Below are positions 1-13,950 of a DNA stretch of 64,000 nucleotides, in pieces. Where the stretch lies: positions 1-64,000 of the forward strand of contig NZ_WNKY01000012.1 of assembly GCF_009720825.1 (NCBI RefSeq), in the 5' to 3' direction. The stretch is from Duganella radicis (GTDB lineage Bacteria; Pseudomonadota; Gammaproteobacteria; Burkholderiales; Burkholderiaceae_D). The translations under genes were made by a program, and so were the position numbers. The notes beneath the pieces were generated by a model. It ran no database searches. It saw only the letters and a program-made list of their open reading frames with translations, and was not told the DNA's origin. Within the stretch, counting starts at the first letter, position 1, and each line of letters begins with the position of its first letter.

Positions 1-3093
<3,093 letters not shown>

Positions 3094-3157
3094 ATCATCC
3101 TTGATGTATGGGGGGCTGGACCGATTCTCCTATCAAAGGCTGACGTTGGCAAGAAGG

Positions 3158-3193
3158 AAAAAGCCAGCGTGCCCGGGGCGCGCTGGCTTTTTT
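3158..3193 (-). terminator. Rho-independent terminator between hydrolase and hybrid kinase
   Basis: A 12-bp perfect stem (AAAAAGCCAGCG / CGCTGGCTTTTT) closes an 11-base GC-rich loop. T-runs lie on both sides, so it could act in both directions. It is placed 18 bases after the stop of the minus-strand hydrolase, which it should terminate. Confidence 0.8.
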
Positions 3194-3210
3194 CAAGGCA
3201 TGAAACGGGA

Positions 3211-3965
3211 TTAACGCTGGGCCGCGGCCAGGATCACTTCCGCCACCTTGGCCGGCTGCGACACCATCGGCACGTGGCTGGTCGGCAGGGTGGTGGTGAC
3301 GGCGTTGATTTTTTTGGCGAACGCCTGCTCCAGTTCCGGCGCGATCATGCGGTCCTTGCTGGCAACGATGTAGTAGTTGGCTTTGTTCTTCCACGCGGCC
3401 ACGGTGGTGGTTTCACCGAAGGCTTTGGCGGCGATCGGGCCTTGGGTGGCGGCGATCAGCGCGGCCTGTGCCGGCGTCACGTCCTGGGCAAAGTTCCTGG
3501 CCACCGAGTCGGCCGGCAGCCAGGCGTAGCCGCCGGCGTCCACTTGCAGGGTGGCGATGCCAGGGGGCACGGCGTAGTCCTTGCCCAGGTTGCCGGTGGC
3601 CTCGCCTTCCGATGGGGCGAACGCGGCCACGTAGACCAGTGCCTTGATCTTGTCGCTGGTGCCGGCCTGGGTGATCACGGTGCCGCCCCACGAGTGGCCG
3701 ACCAGCACCACCTTGCCGGTTTGCGCATCGACCACGCGCTGGGTGGCGGCGACGTCGTCCGCCAGCGAGCTCAGCGGGTTCTGCACGGCGACGACTTTAT
3801 AACCCTTGGCTTGCAGGATGGGAATCACCTTGTCCCAGCTGGAGCCGTCGGCGAAGGCGCCGTGGACCAGCACGATGGTGGTGTCGTTGGCCGGCGTGGC
3901 GGCGTGGCGGCGTGGGCGAAAGCGGTGGCGGCCAGCAGGGCGGTAGCGATCAGGGTGCGTTTCAT
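3211..3965 (-). pseudogene. Secreted alpha/beta hydrolase, signal peptide out of frame through an 8-bp repeat
   Basis: The body of the protein (open from 3873 to 3211) is an alpha/beta hydrolase: oxyanion loop LVHGAFADGSSW, nucleophile elbow GHSWGG, a late acidic residue, and a C-terminal SHVPM His. Upstream, an ATG at 3965 with a strong AAGGAG site opens a typical signal peptide (MKRTLIATALLAATAFAHA). The two parts are in different frames. Three tandem copies of CCACGCCG (3892-3915) lie at the junction. With two copies the frames join exactly into a 248-residue secreted protein. The only start in the body frame is a GTG at 3873 without a ribosome site. So the gene is off, phase-variable, or a sequencing slip. 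Substrate is unknown. It has its own promoter (4035-4063) and terminator. Confidence 0.8.
3892..3915 (-). repeat. Triple 8-bp tandem repeat inside the hydrolase signal-peptide region
   Basis: Three perfect head-to-tail copies of CGGCGTGG on the + strand (3892-3899, 3900-3907, 3908-3915). Eight is not a multiple of three, so gain or loss of one unit switches the reading frame of the hydrolase. Confidence 0.92.
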
Positions 3966-4000
3966 GGTGGTTCTCCTTACGTTATGTAGTGAATTAGTTA

Positions 4001-4013
4001 GCGATTCAATCGC
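4001..4013 (-). promoter_or_regulatory. Putative operator B of the hydrolase promoter
   Basis: Perfect palindrome GCGATTCAATCGC (6 + 1 + 6). It lies just downstream of the inferred transcription start (about 4028) and is a 12/13 match to operator A, 44 bp away. Inference: binding sites for one dimeric repressor; no candidate regulator is adjacent. Confidence 0.55.
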
Positions 4014-4034
4014 GTTCGATGCGTTGATGGGTGA

Positions 4035-4063
4035 ACTATAGCTCGCAATTCAATCGCATGCAA
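4035..4063 (-). promoter_or_regulatory. Sigma70-type promoter of the hydrolase with operator A in the spacer
   Basis: On the minus strand TTGCAT (4063-4058) and TATAGT (4040-4035) are separated by exactly 17 bases. The spacer contains a 13-base copy (4045-4057) of the palindrome found at 4001-4013. The predicted start near 4028 leaves a leader of about 63 bases before the ATG at 3965. Confidence 0.7.
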
Positions 4064-4161
4064 TAGGTTTTAAAAAATATTTTTCCGGCCGCGAATCCGA
4101 ATCTCCGCCACCGCCCTCTTAGCTGGCGAGGGACTTCCTCGATCACCTTTTGGAGTGCACA

Positions 4162-4374
4162 ATGTTCTACGTTAAAAATGTACCAGGCTGGGAGCGCGTG
4201 CTGCGCGTGGTGCTGGGCCTGATCGTCGCGGTGGCGGCGCTGGCGCTGCTGGGCGGCCTGTGGGGCACGGTGGTGGCGTTGTCGGCGGCCGGCATCGTCG
4301 CGTCCGGCCTGTTCGGTTTTTGCCCGATGTGCGCCATGGTGGGCCGCCGTCTGGACCAACAAAGAAAACCATGA
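4162..4374 (+). CDS. DUF2892-family small inner-membrane protein
   Basis: 70 residues from an ATG with TTTTGGAG just upstream. The N-terminus MFYVKNVPGWERVLRVVLG is typical of DUF2892/YgaP-like proteins. Two hydrophobic helices (about 14-30 and 33-52) are followed by a short CPMC motif and a basic tail. A slightly earlier TTG is possible but has a worse ribosome site. The stop overlaps the start of the sigma factor gene (ATGA), so the two are translationally coupled and probably act together. Function of the family is not known; the CPMC pair could bind metal or sense redox state (inference). Confidence 0.85.
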   Translation: MFYVKNVPGWERVLRVVLGLIVAVAALALLGGLWGTVVALSAAGIVASGLFGFCPMCAMVGRRLDQQRKP

Positions 4375-4889
4375 GTCTTGCGGAACAACACATGCCGGTG
4401 CTGGACGCCGCCCATCGCGGCGATCCGGCCGCGCTGGCGCAATTGCTGCGGCTGTGCCAGCCCGACATCCGCCGCTACGCCCAGCGCAATTGCCTGATCG
4501 GCGATGTCGACGATGCGGTGCAGGAAGCGTTGCTGGTGTTGTCGCGCAAGCTGTCGTCGGTGCGCATGCTGGCGGCGTTTTCCGGCTGGTTGTTCCAGGT
4601 GGTCAAGCGCGAGTGCCACCGGCTGGCGCGCACCGCGCTCGGCCACGATCCGTGGGACGATGAGCGCGCCGAGCAATGGCTGGCCGGCCAGGACACGGCC
4701 TGCCTGCGCATCGAGTTGATCCGCGCGCTGGAGTCGCTGCCGGCCGATTATCTGAAGGTGGTGCTGCTGCGCGACTTCGCCGAGTTGTCGATCGCCGAGA
4801 TCGCCGAAGAGACCGGCGACTCGGTGGCCGCCGTGAAAAGCCGCTTGCATCGTGCAAGGCAAATGGCGCGCGAATACCTGATCGGATGA
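4371..4889 (+). CDS. ECF-type RNA polymerase sigma factor
   Basis: 172 residues beginning MSLAEQHMPVLD. Region 2 (about 15-80) carries the usual helix DVDDAVQEALLVLSRKL. Region 4 (about 115-168) reads ALESLPADYLKVVLLRDFAELSIAEIAEE followed by a helix-turn-helix ending in AAVKSRLHRARQMAREYL. The length is normal for an ECF factor. The start is fixed by the ATGA overlap with the DUF2892 gene. No ZAS or FecR-type anti-sigma gene is next to it; the coupled membrane protein is the only candidate partner. An alternative start further upstream would lie wholly inside the DUF2892 gene and is unlikely. Confidence 0.9.
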   Translation: MSLAEQHMPVLDAAHRGDPAALAQLLRLCQPDIRRYAQRNCLIGDVDDAVQEALLVLSRKLSSVRMLAAFSGWLFQVVKRECHRLARTALGHDPWDDERAEQWLAGQDTACLRIELIRALESLPADYLKVVLLRDFAELSIAEIAEETGDSVAAVKSRLHRARQMAREYLIG

Positions 4890-4936
4890 CTGCGAAATAG
4901 GCGCGCAACCGGAGGCCGATCGGCTACACTAGCCGC

Positions 4937-5695
4937 ATGATAAAAGAACTTCCTTCGCTGGTCATTCCCGGCGCGACGATCGAAATCCTCAAGGCCAGCT
5001 GTGCCTCGTGCAGCATGCACCAGCTGTGCTTGCCGATGGGGCTGGACAACAACGACATGGAGCGGCTGGACCAGATCATCGGCCGCCGCCGCAAGGTCGC
5101 GCGTGGCGCCACGCTGTTCCGCATCGGCGACGCGTTCCAGAATTTGTATGCGATCCGTCTCGGTCACTTCAAGACCTACCAGGTCAACCGCGAGGGCGCG
5201 GAACAGATCACCGGCTTCCAGATGGCCGGCGAGCTGCTGGGCATGGACGCCATCAGCGCCGACCAGCACCATTGCACCGCCGTCGCGCTGGAGGACAGCG
5301 AAGTGTGCGAGATTCCTTTCGCGACGTTGCAACAGCTGCTGGCCGAAATGCCAACCTTGCTGCGCCACTTCCACCGCATGATGAGCCAGGAGATCACGCG
5401 CGAGCAAAGCGTGATGCTGTTGCTGGGGAATATGCAGGCCACCCAGCGCTTTGCCGCCTTCCTGATCAACCTGTCGTCGCGCTACGAGGCACGCGGCTAT
5501 TCGCCGAACACCTTCCAGCTGCGCATGTCGCGCGAGGAGATCGGCAATTACCTCGGGCTGACCATCGAGAGCATCAGCCGCCTGCTGTCCAAGTTCAAGA
5601 AGGAAGGCCTGGTGCGCGTCAGCAACCGCGAAATCGAATTGCTCGATACGCGCATGCTGAAAGCCATCACCGCCGGCACCGAAACCTGCGGTTAA
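4937..5695 (+). CDS. fnr: FNR-type oxygen-sensing transcription regulator
   Basis: 252-residue Crp/Fnr regulator. The N-terminal cysteines Cys22, Cys25 and Cys31 (CASCSMHQLC) plus a later Cys in the effector domain (DQHHC) match the four ligands of the oxygen-labile 4Fe-4S cluster of FNR. A cyclic-nucleotide-like barrel and dimer helix follow. The C-terminal helix-turn-helix holds the E-SxSR recognition pattern (GLTIESISRLLSKF), which reads TTGAT half sites. Perfect sites of this kind occur in this window before ccoN and aer. The gene converges on ccoH with a four-base overlap of stops. No ribosome site is adjacent to the ATG; TACACT ends six bases before it, so a leaderless transcript is possible. 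Confidence 0.95.
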   Translation: MIKELPSLVIPGATIEILKASCASCSMHQLCLPMGLDNNDMERLDQIIGRRRKVARGATLFRIGDAFQNLYAIRLGHFKTYQVNREGAEQITGFQMAGELLGMDAISADQHHCTAVALEDSEVCEIPFATLQQLLAEMPTLLRHFHRMMSQEITREQSVMLLLGNMQATQRFAAFLINLSSRYEARGYSPNTFQLRMSREEIGNYLGLTIESISRLLSKFKKEGLVRVSNREIELLDTRMLKAITAGTETCG

Positions 5696-6189
5696 TCAGG
5701 CAGCAATGCGATGCCGCGCTGCGCCGGCCAGCTCCAGCTGCCGGCCAGGCGCCACTCGCGCTTCGGCCCCTCCACCAGCACGATCCAGCGGCTGCGCTCC
5801 AGCAGCGGCAGCGATGCGCTGAACGTGCCATTCTCATCCGGCACCAGCATCAGCTTGATGTCCTTGTCCGGCAGCGTGGCGTGCGACAGGTGCAGCAGCA
5901 GCGGGCCGGTTTCCTTGCGGTTGATGCGTCCGCTCAGCACGCCGGTGGCGGCATCGTAGCCGAGCGCCATCGACAAGCCCATCTGCGCGGCCACGTGGTC
6001 GCGCCGCAAATCCTGATTGATGGCCTTGCCCTGCTTGTAATAATCGCCCACCACCAGCGCATCCGGCGCCGACATGGCCAGGTAAGCCGTATAAATACTG
6101 GCCACCGCCACGATGGCCGGGCCGGCCATCAGCAGCCACGGCCAGCGTTGCTTCCACCATGGGGTAACCGGCATGGTTAAGGTACTCAT
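5692..6189 (-). CDS. ccoH: FixH/CcoH-family cbb3 oxidase assembly protein
   Basis: 165 residues from an ATG with GAGGAAAG upstream. One N-terminal membrane helix (about 18-40, WLLMAGPAIVAVASIYTAYLA) is followed by the FixH hallmark DYYKQGKAINQDL and a periplasmic beta domain. FixH-family proteins are needed for assembly or stability of cbb3-type cytochrome oxidase. It is the last gene of the ccoNOQPGH run, 11 bases after ccoG, and meets fnr tail to tail. Confidence 0.88.
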   Translation of the reverse strand: MSTLTMPVTPWWKQRWPWLLMAGPAIVAVASIYTAYLAMSAPDALVVGDYYKQGKAINQDLRRDHVAAQMGLSMALGYDAATGVLSGRINRKETGPLLLHLSHATLPDKDIKLMLVPDENGTFSASLPLLERSRWIVLVEGPKREWRLAGSWSWPAQRGIALLPD

Positions 6190-6200
6190 GATCTTTCTCC

Positions 6201-7586
6201 TCAGCGCGGCACGATGAACACCGCGGATTCCTTCACATGCAGCGACGCGTCGTCGACCGCGGTCAGCGTCACGGCGATCTTGTTCGAGCCCGGCTTGCCG
6301 GCGCCGTGCGCGGTACGCAGCCGCATCGGGTACGCCTTGGTCTCGGTGGCGTCCACTTGCACGCGGTCGGACGTGACCTGCGCCAGCGTGTCGACCCCGC
6401 TCACCGCGATCTTGTACACATGCGCTTGCTCGGACGTGTTCATGATTTGCAGGCGGTACACGTTCTCGATCATGCCGTCCTCCACCTCGCGCCCCATGGA
6501 ACCACGGTCGCGGATCACGTCCAGCTTGAGCGGCATGCGCAGGTACAGCGCGGCGCAGGTGGCCAGCACAATCAGGCCCAGCACGGCGCTGTAGATCTTC
6601 ACGCGCGGGCGCAAGGCGCGCCGGCGGATCTCGGTCGGCGTCAGATGATCCTCCATGGCGCGCTCGGTGCTGTAGCGGATCAGGCCGCGCGCCTGGCCGG
6701 TCTTGTCCATCACCGTGTTGCAGGCGTCCACGCAGGCGGCGCAGCCGATGCATTCGTACTGCAAGCCCTTGCGGATATCGATGCCGGTCGGGCACACCTG
6801 CACGCACAGCGAGCAATCGATGCAGGAACCGCCGTTGCCGTGGCTGTTCTTCGACAGCGGGCCGCGCGGCTCGCCACGCTTGCTGTCGTAGGTGATGATC
6901 AGGGTGTCGCGGTCGAACATCGAGCTCTGGAAGCGGGCGTACGGACACATGTATTTGCACACCTGCTCGCGCATCCAGCCGGCGTTGCCGTAGGTGGCGA
7001 AGCCGTAGAACAGCACCCAGAACCATTCCCACGGACCGAAGTTCAGCGTCGCCACCTCGCCCATCAAATGCGTGATCGGCGTGAAGTAGCCGACGAAGGT
7101 AAAGCCGGTCCACAGCGCCACCGCGCCCCAGGCCAGATGCTTGGCGCTCTTCTTGCCGAACTTTTTCAACGAGGCCGGCTGCCGGTCCAGCGCGATGCGG
7201 GCACTGCGCTTGCCTTCGATTTTGCGTTCTATCCACAGGAAGATTTCGGTGTACACCGTTTGCGGACAGGCGAAGCCGCACCACACGCGCCCGGCCACCG
7301 CCGTCGCCAGGAACAGCAGGTAGGCGCTGATGATGAGCAGCAGCGCCAGGTAGATGAAGTCCTGCGGCCACAGCACCAGTCCGAAGATGTAGAACTTGCG
7401 CGCGCCCAGATCGAACAGCAGCGCTTGCCGGCCGTTCCATTGCAGCCATGGCGTGCAGTAGAACGCCAGCTGCGTCAGCCAGACAAACAGCCAGCGCAGG
7501 CGGGCATAGCGGCCGTCCGTTTCGCGCGGATAGATTTCCTCGCGGGCGGCGTACATCTTGATGACTTGGGGCTGCGGGGCGTTCAT
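6201..7586 (-). CDS. ccoG: cbb3 oxidase accessory protein CcoG (FixG), polyferredoxin
   Basis: 461 residues, the usual length. Several N-terminal membrane helices (about 30-220) include the motif WCGFACPQTVYTEIF. Two 4Fe-4S motifs follow (CIDCSLCVQVCP and CIGCAACVDACN), then a further helix near residue 340 and a C-terminal Ig-like IgFixG domain. CcoG is a membrane cupric reductase that helps supply copper to the cbb3 oxidase. The gene start overlaps the ccoP stop by four bases. Confidence 0.96.
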   Translation of the reverse strand: MNAPQPQVIKMYAAREEIYPRETDGRYARLRWLFVWLTQLAFYCTPWLQWNGRQALLFDLGARKFYIFGLVLWPQDFIYLALLLIISAYLLFLATAVAGRVWCGFACPQTVYTEIFLWIERKIEGKRSARIALDRQPASLKKFGKKSAKHLAWGAVALWTGFTFVGYFTPITHLMGEVATLNFGPWEWFWVLFYGFATYGNAGWMREQVCKYMCPYARFQSSMFDRDTLIITYDSKRGEPRGPLSKNSHGNGGSCIDCSLCVQVCPTGIDIRKGLQYECIGCAACVDACNTVMDKTGQARGLIRYSTERAMEDHLTPTEIRRRALRPRVKIYSAVLGLIVLATCAALYLRMPLKLDVIRDRGSMGREVEDGMIENVYRLQIMNTSEQAHVYKIAVSGVDTLAQVTSDRVQVDATETKAYPMRLRTAHGAGKPGSNKIAVTLTAVDDASLHVKESAVFIVPR

Positions 7587-8524
7587 TTTTCAGCTACCGG
7601 AGGCGGCGGGTCGTTGGGATGGTTGGACAAGCCCCACACGTAGGCGGCCAGCACGTGCACCTTGGCGTCGCCGAGGAAGTCCTCGAACGGCGGCATGGTG
7701 GCGGTGCGGCCCTTGCGGATGGTTTCCATGATGGTTTCCGGGCTGCCGCCAAACAGCCAGATCTTGTCGCTCAGATTGGGCGCGCCCAGCGTCTGGTTGC
7801 CCTTGCCGCCGGCGCTGTGGCAGGCCATGCAGGCGCCGAACTTCTCTTTGCCGAACACGGCCTTGATCGGGTCGTGGGTCGATTCGGACAGGCTCAGCAC
7901 GTAGTGGGCGACGTTTTCCACATCCTTGTCGCTGCCGAGGGCAGCGCCCATCGGCGGCATGGCGCCAATCCGGCCGTGCAGGATGGTTTCCTTGATGGTG
8001 GCCGGCTCGCCGCCGAACAGCCAGTCCTTGTCGGTCAGGTTGGGGAAGCCCTTGTTGCCGCGCGCGTCCGAGCCGTGGCACTGGGCGCAGTAGGTCAGGA
8101 ACAGGCGCTCGCCGATGGCGCGCGCTTGCGGATCGGCCGCCACCGCTTTCAGATCCTGCTTCTGGTACTTGGCGAACAGCGGGCTGAAATCGGCGTCGGC
8201 TTTTTTCAGCTCGTCCTTGTACTCGGCGCTGGAAGTCCAGCCCAGCTTGCCGGCGTAGGTGCCGAGGCCCGGATACAGGAACAGGTAGGCCAGGCCGAAC
8301 ACGATCGTCAGGTAGAACAGCCACATCCACCAGCGCGGCATCGGCGTGTTCAGTTCAGTGAGATTTTCGTCCCACACGTGGCCGGTGGTGTCGATCTTGC
8401 CCTCGGCGTTCTTGTGCAGCTTGACCTTGGATTGCGAATACAGCAGCACGCCGCAGCCGATCACGCCCAGCAGCGTCAGCACGACGATGTACCAGTCCCA
8501 GAAGCTGTTGGTGAAGTCAGCCAT
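7583..8524 (-). CDS. ccoP: cbb3-type cytochrome c oxidase subunit III (CcoP), diheme
   Basis: 313 residues from MADFTNSFWDWYIV. An N-terminal pair of membrane helices precedes two cytochrome c domains, with heme motifs CAQCH (about residue 140) and CMACH (about 230) and distal Met ligands in MPPMG and MPPFE. The ATG at 8524 lies inside the ccoQ 3-prime end with GAGGG upstream; the longer reading into the upstream frame has no family support. CcoP passes electrons from cytochrome c to CcoO/CcoN in the inner membrane. Confidence 0.96.
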   Translation of the reverse strand: MADFTNSFWDWYIVVLTLLGVIGCGVLLYSQSKVKLHKNAEGKIDTTGHVWDENLTELNTPMPRWWMWLFYLTIVFGLAYLFLYPGLGTYAGKLGWTSSAEYKDELKKADADFSPLFAKYQKQDLKAVAADPQARAIGERLFLTYCAQCHGSDARGNKGFPNLTDKDWLFGGEPATIKETILHGRIGAMPPMGAALGSDKDVENVAHYVLSLSESTHDPIKAVFGKEKFGACMACHSAGGKGNQTLGAPNLSDKIWLFGGSPETIMETIRKGRTATMPPFEDFLGDAKVHVLAAYVWGLSNHPNDPPPPVAEK

Positions 8525-8681
8525 GGCGCGTTCCCTCCTCATCGTCGGCGAACGGCAGCTGCGCGGCGGCGGCAAAGTCGGTTTCCTTGTGGTGCACATA
8601 GGCCCACCACAGGATGCCGGAGAAGGTGATGAAGGAAACGACCGTCATCACGCTGCTGGCATGGTTAAACAGGGTATCCAT
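8517..8681 (-). CDS. ccoQ: cbb3 oxidase small subunit CcoQ (FixQ)
   Basis: A 54-residue gene between ccoO and ccoP: start MDTLFNHASSVMTVVSFITF, one membrane helix (about 10-27), then WWAYVHHKETDFAAAAQLPF and an acidic tail DDEEG. This is the classic CcoQ layout. It starts one base after the ccoO stop and overlaps the ccoP start by eight bases, carrying the ccoP ribosome site. Confidence 0.92.
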   Translation of the reverse strand: MDTLFNHASSVMTVVSFITFSGILWWAYVHHKETDFAAAAQLPFADDEEGTRHG

Positions 8682-8682
8682 G

Positions 8683-9297
8683 TTAATTCCTTGTCTTGAT
8701 CAGGGTGCCCAGGCCTTGCAGGTAGGCCACCAGGGCGTCTTCTTCGGTCTTGTCCTTGAGCTCGTCCGGCGCGGCGGCGATCTCGGCGTCGGTATAGGGC
8801 ACGCCGACGCGGCGCAAGGCCTTCATCTTCGGCACCACCTCCGCCGGCACGAGCGAGGTTTTGGCCAGCCACGGATAGTTCGGCATATTCGATTCCGGCA
8901 CCACGTCGCGCGGGTTGTTCAGGTGGGTGCGGTGCCATTCATCGCTGTAGCGGCCGCCCACGCGCGCCAGGTCGGGACCGGTGCGCTTGGAACCCCACTG
9001 GAACGGGTGGTCGTAGACGAACTCGCCCGCCACCGAGTAATGGCCATAGCGCTCGGTCTCGGCGCGGAACGGGCGGATCATCTGCGAGTGGCAGTTGTAG
9101 CAGCCTTCACGCACATAGATGTCGCGGCCGACCAGGCGCAGCGGCGAGTACGGCTTGAGGCCGGCCACCGGCTCGGTGGTCGATTTCTGGAAGAACAGCG
9201 GCGCGATCTCCACCGCGCCGCCGACGCTGACCACCAGCGTCACCAGCGCGATCAGCAGCCACGGGTTTTTCTCGATCCATTCATGAGAGAATTTCAT
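8683..9297 (-). CDS. ccoO: cbb3-type cytochrome c oxidase subunit II (CcoO), monoheme
   Basis: 204 residues. A single N-terminal anchor (about 13-32) is followed by the heme-binding motif CYNCH in [15 protein letters not shown] and the conserved [16 protein letters not shown]. The Met ligand lies in SNMPNYPWL. Start and stop overlap or abut its neighbours (four bases with ccoN, one base to ccoQ). It is the membrane-anchored cytochrome c subunit of the high-affinity oxidase. Confidence 0.97.
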   Translation of the reverse strand: MKFSHEWIEKNPWLLIALVTLVVSVGGAVEIAPLFFQKSTTEPVAGLKPYSPLRLVGRDIYVREGCYNCHSQMIRPFRAETERYGHYSVAGEFVYDHPFQWGSKRTGPDLARVGGRYSDEWHRTHLNNPRDVVPESNMPNYPWLAKTSLVPAEVVPKMKALRRVGVPYTDAEIAAAPDELKDKTEEDALVAYLQGLGTLIKTRN

Positions 9298-10709
9298 GCC
9301 AGCTCCAGTCCGGGAATACGGGCGACAGCGGTGTCGCGGTTACGCAAGGTCATCCACGTGTTGTAGGCCATCACGCACATGCCGCTCAGGTAGAGGAAGC
9401 CGCCGGTGAAGCGCACCACGTAGTACGGATAAGTGGCTTTCACGCTTTCGGCAAAGGTGTAGGTCAGGGTGCCGTCCGGATTGACCGCGCGCCACATCAG
9501 GCCCTGCATCACGCCGGCGATCCACATGGCGGCGATGTACAGCACGATGCCGATGGTGGCGACCCAGAAGTGCAGGTCGATCAGCCTGGTCGAGTACATC
9601 TTCTGCTCGCCGGCCAAGCGCGGCAGCAGGTAGTAGATCGAACCCATGGTGATGAAGCCCACCCAGCCCAGCGCGCCGCCGTGGACGTGGGCGATGGTCC
9701 AGTCGGTATAGTGCGACAGCGCGTTGATGGTCTTGATCGACATCATCGGGCCTTCGAAGGTGGCGATGCCGTAGAACGACAGCGAGACGATCATGAACTT
9801 CAGGATCGGATCGGTGCGCAGCTTGTGCCAGGCGCCCGACAAGGTCATCATGCCGTTGATCATGCCGCCCCAGCTTGGCGCCAGCAGCACCAGCGAGAAC
9901 ACCATGCCGATCGATTGCGTCCAGTCCGGCAGCGCGGTGTAGTGCAGGTGGTGCGGGCCGGCCCACATGTAGGTGAAGATCAGCGCCCAGAAGTGCACGA
10001 TCGACAGGCGGTAGGAGTACACCGGACGCTCGGCCTGTTTCGGAATGAAGTAGTACACCATGCCGAGGTAGCCTGCGGTCAGGATGAAGCCCACCGCGTT
10101 GTGGCCATACCACCATTGAATCATGGCGTCCTGCACGCCGGCGTACACCGGGTAGGACTTGAACAGCGAGGCCGGCATGACGGCGCCGTTCACCACGTGC
10201 AGGATGGTCACGGCCAGGATGTAGCCGGCGAAGAACCAGTTGGCGACGTAGATGTGCTTGACGCGGCGCTTGAGCAGGGTGCCGAAGAACACCACGGCGT
10301 AGGCGATCCACACCACGGCGATCAGGATGGCGATCGGCCATTCCAGTTCAGCGTATTCCTTGCCGCGCGTGAGGCCCATCGGCAGCGTGATGACGGCGCT
10401 CACGATCACCGCCTGCCAGCCCCAGAAGGTAAAAGCGGCAAGCTTGTCCGAGAATAAACGCACTTGGCAGGTGCGCTGCACCACGTAATAAGAAGTGGCA
10501 AATAAACCGCAGATGCCGAACGCGAAAATCACCGCGTTGGTGTGCAGCGGGCGCAGGCGGCCGTAGGTCAGCCACGGTATGTCGAGATTGAGCGCCGGCC
10601 AGGCCAGCTGGGCGGCGATAATCACGCCCACCAGCATCCCGATGACGCCCCAGACTACCGTCGCCACAGCGAACTGTTTGACGACCTTGTAGTTGTAGTG
10701 TTGATCCAA
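9294..10709 (-). CDS. ccoN: cbb3-type cytochrome c oxidase catalytic subunit I (CcoN), TTG start
   Basis: 471-residue heme-copper oxidase subunit with about twelve membrane helices. Heme and copper ligands are visible in [44 protein letters not shown] and [14 protein letters not shown]. The start is a TTG at 10709 with GGGGAG seven bases before it; no ATG is nearby. Upstream, an FNR box at 10776-10789 lies at the -41.5 position of a plausible promoter, so expression should rise under low oxygen. Confidence 0.97.
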   Translation of the reverse strand: MDQHYNYKVVKQFAVATVVWGVIGMLVGVIIAAQLAWPALNLDIPWLTYGRLRPLHTNAVIFAFGICGLFATSYYVVQRTCQVRLFSDKLAAFTFWGWQAVIVSAVITLPMGLTRGKEYAELEWPIAILIAVVWIAYAVVFFGTLLKRRVKHIYVANWFFAGYILAVTILHVVNGAVMPASLFKSYPVYAGVQDAMIQWWYGHNAVGFILTAGYLGMVYYFIPKQAERPVYSYRLSIVHFWALIFTYMWAGPHHLHYTALPDWTQSIGMVFSLVLLAPSWGGMINGMMTLSGAWHKLRTDPILKFMIVSLSFYGIATFEGPMMSIKTINALSHYTDWTIAHVHGGALGWVGFITMGSIYYLLPRLAGEQKMYSTRLIDLHFWVATIGIVLYIAAMWIAGVMQGLMWRAVNPDGTLTYTFAESVKATYPYYVVRFTGGFLYLSGMCVMAYNTWMTLRNRDTAVARIPGLELA

Positions 10710-10747
10710 TTGAGTTCTCCCCAGAACACTTTGATGATGTAGGTCAA

Positions 10748-10789
10748 AGATTACTTAGGAGCACCTTAAAAAACTTTGATGTGGATCAA
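10748..10789 (-). promoter_or_regulatory. Class II FNR-dependent promoter of ccoN
   Basis: TTGATCCACATCAA (10789-10776, minus strand) is a perfect FNR box. A -10 hexamer TAATCT lies at 10753-10748, giving a start near 10741. The box centre then falls at -41.5, the position at which FNR contacts RNA polymerase in class II promoters. The box overlaps the last codon of ccoS, so it sits between the ccoI/ccoS and ccoNOQPGH units. Confidence 0.85.
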
Positions 10790-10934
10790 AATGTGCTGTC
10801 ATCGTCCTGGAGGACGCGATACGCCGGGCCGACCAGATCGTCGAACTGACCGTCGTCGGAGGCGCGGAAAAAAATCCACAGCGCGGCAAACACCATCGCC
10901 ACGCTGAGGGGGATCAGTAAGAACAATGCTTCCA

Positions 10935-10935
<1 letters not shown>
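10786..10935 (-). CDS. ccoS: cbb3 oxidase maturation protein CcoS
   Basis: 49 residues, MEALFLLIPLSVAMVFAALWIFFRA followed by SDDGQFDDLVGPAYRVLQDDD. One membrane helix and the FDDLxGPAxRIL-type motif identify CcoS, which is needed for cofactor insertion into the oxidase. Two ATGs lie in tandem; AGGAG is six bases from the second (10935), which is preferred. The start touches the ccoI stop. The stop codon lies inside the FNR box of the ccoN promoter. Confidence 0.92.
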
Positions 10936-13397
<2,462 letters not shown>

Positions 13398-13950
13398 TCA
13401 GGCGTGATGCCACCGGCGGCGCGGGCCAGGCCGATCACGCCAAACGCCAGCACCAGCAGGCCGGCGGCGATGCGCACGGGACGGCGCCGCATGGCCTGCT
13501 GTACGCGCGCGCCCAGCAGGCCAAGGCCGGTCAGCATCGGCAGGGTGCCGAGGCCGAAGGCCAGCATCACGGCGGCGCCGTCGGCGGCCGAGCCGCTGAG
13601 CATCGCGGTGGTGAGCACGCTGTAGACCATGCCGCAGGGGAGCCAGCCCCATAGCGCGCCAAGGGTGAAGGCTTTGGCTGGCGTGTCGGCAGGCATGAGC
13701 GGCTTGATGGCGGGCGAGATGTGGCGCCACAGCACGCGGCCGCCCTGCTCCAGCACGGCGAGTCCGCGCCAGGCGTTCATCAGGTACAGGCCGAGGGCGA
13801 TCAGCATGGCGTTGGCCAGCCAGTAAAAACTCAGCTGCACGCCCGCCAGCGCGGCCATGCTGCGCGCACCGCCCGCCACGCCGCCCGCCAGTGCGCCGGC
13901 GATCATGTAGCTGCCGATGCGGCCAGCGTTATAAGCGAGGACGTAAACCC

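Noticed and set aside
5692..7449. Long minus-strand frame joining ccoH to antisense of ccoG
   Set aside because: Only the last 165 codons (5692-6189) are real; the rest is out of frame with ccoG and has no family sequence.
10730..10746. Second FNR box nearer ccoN (TTGATGATGTAGGTCAA)
   Set aside because: The half-site spacing is wrong for FNR and the second half is GTCAA; unlikely to bind.
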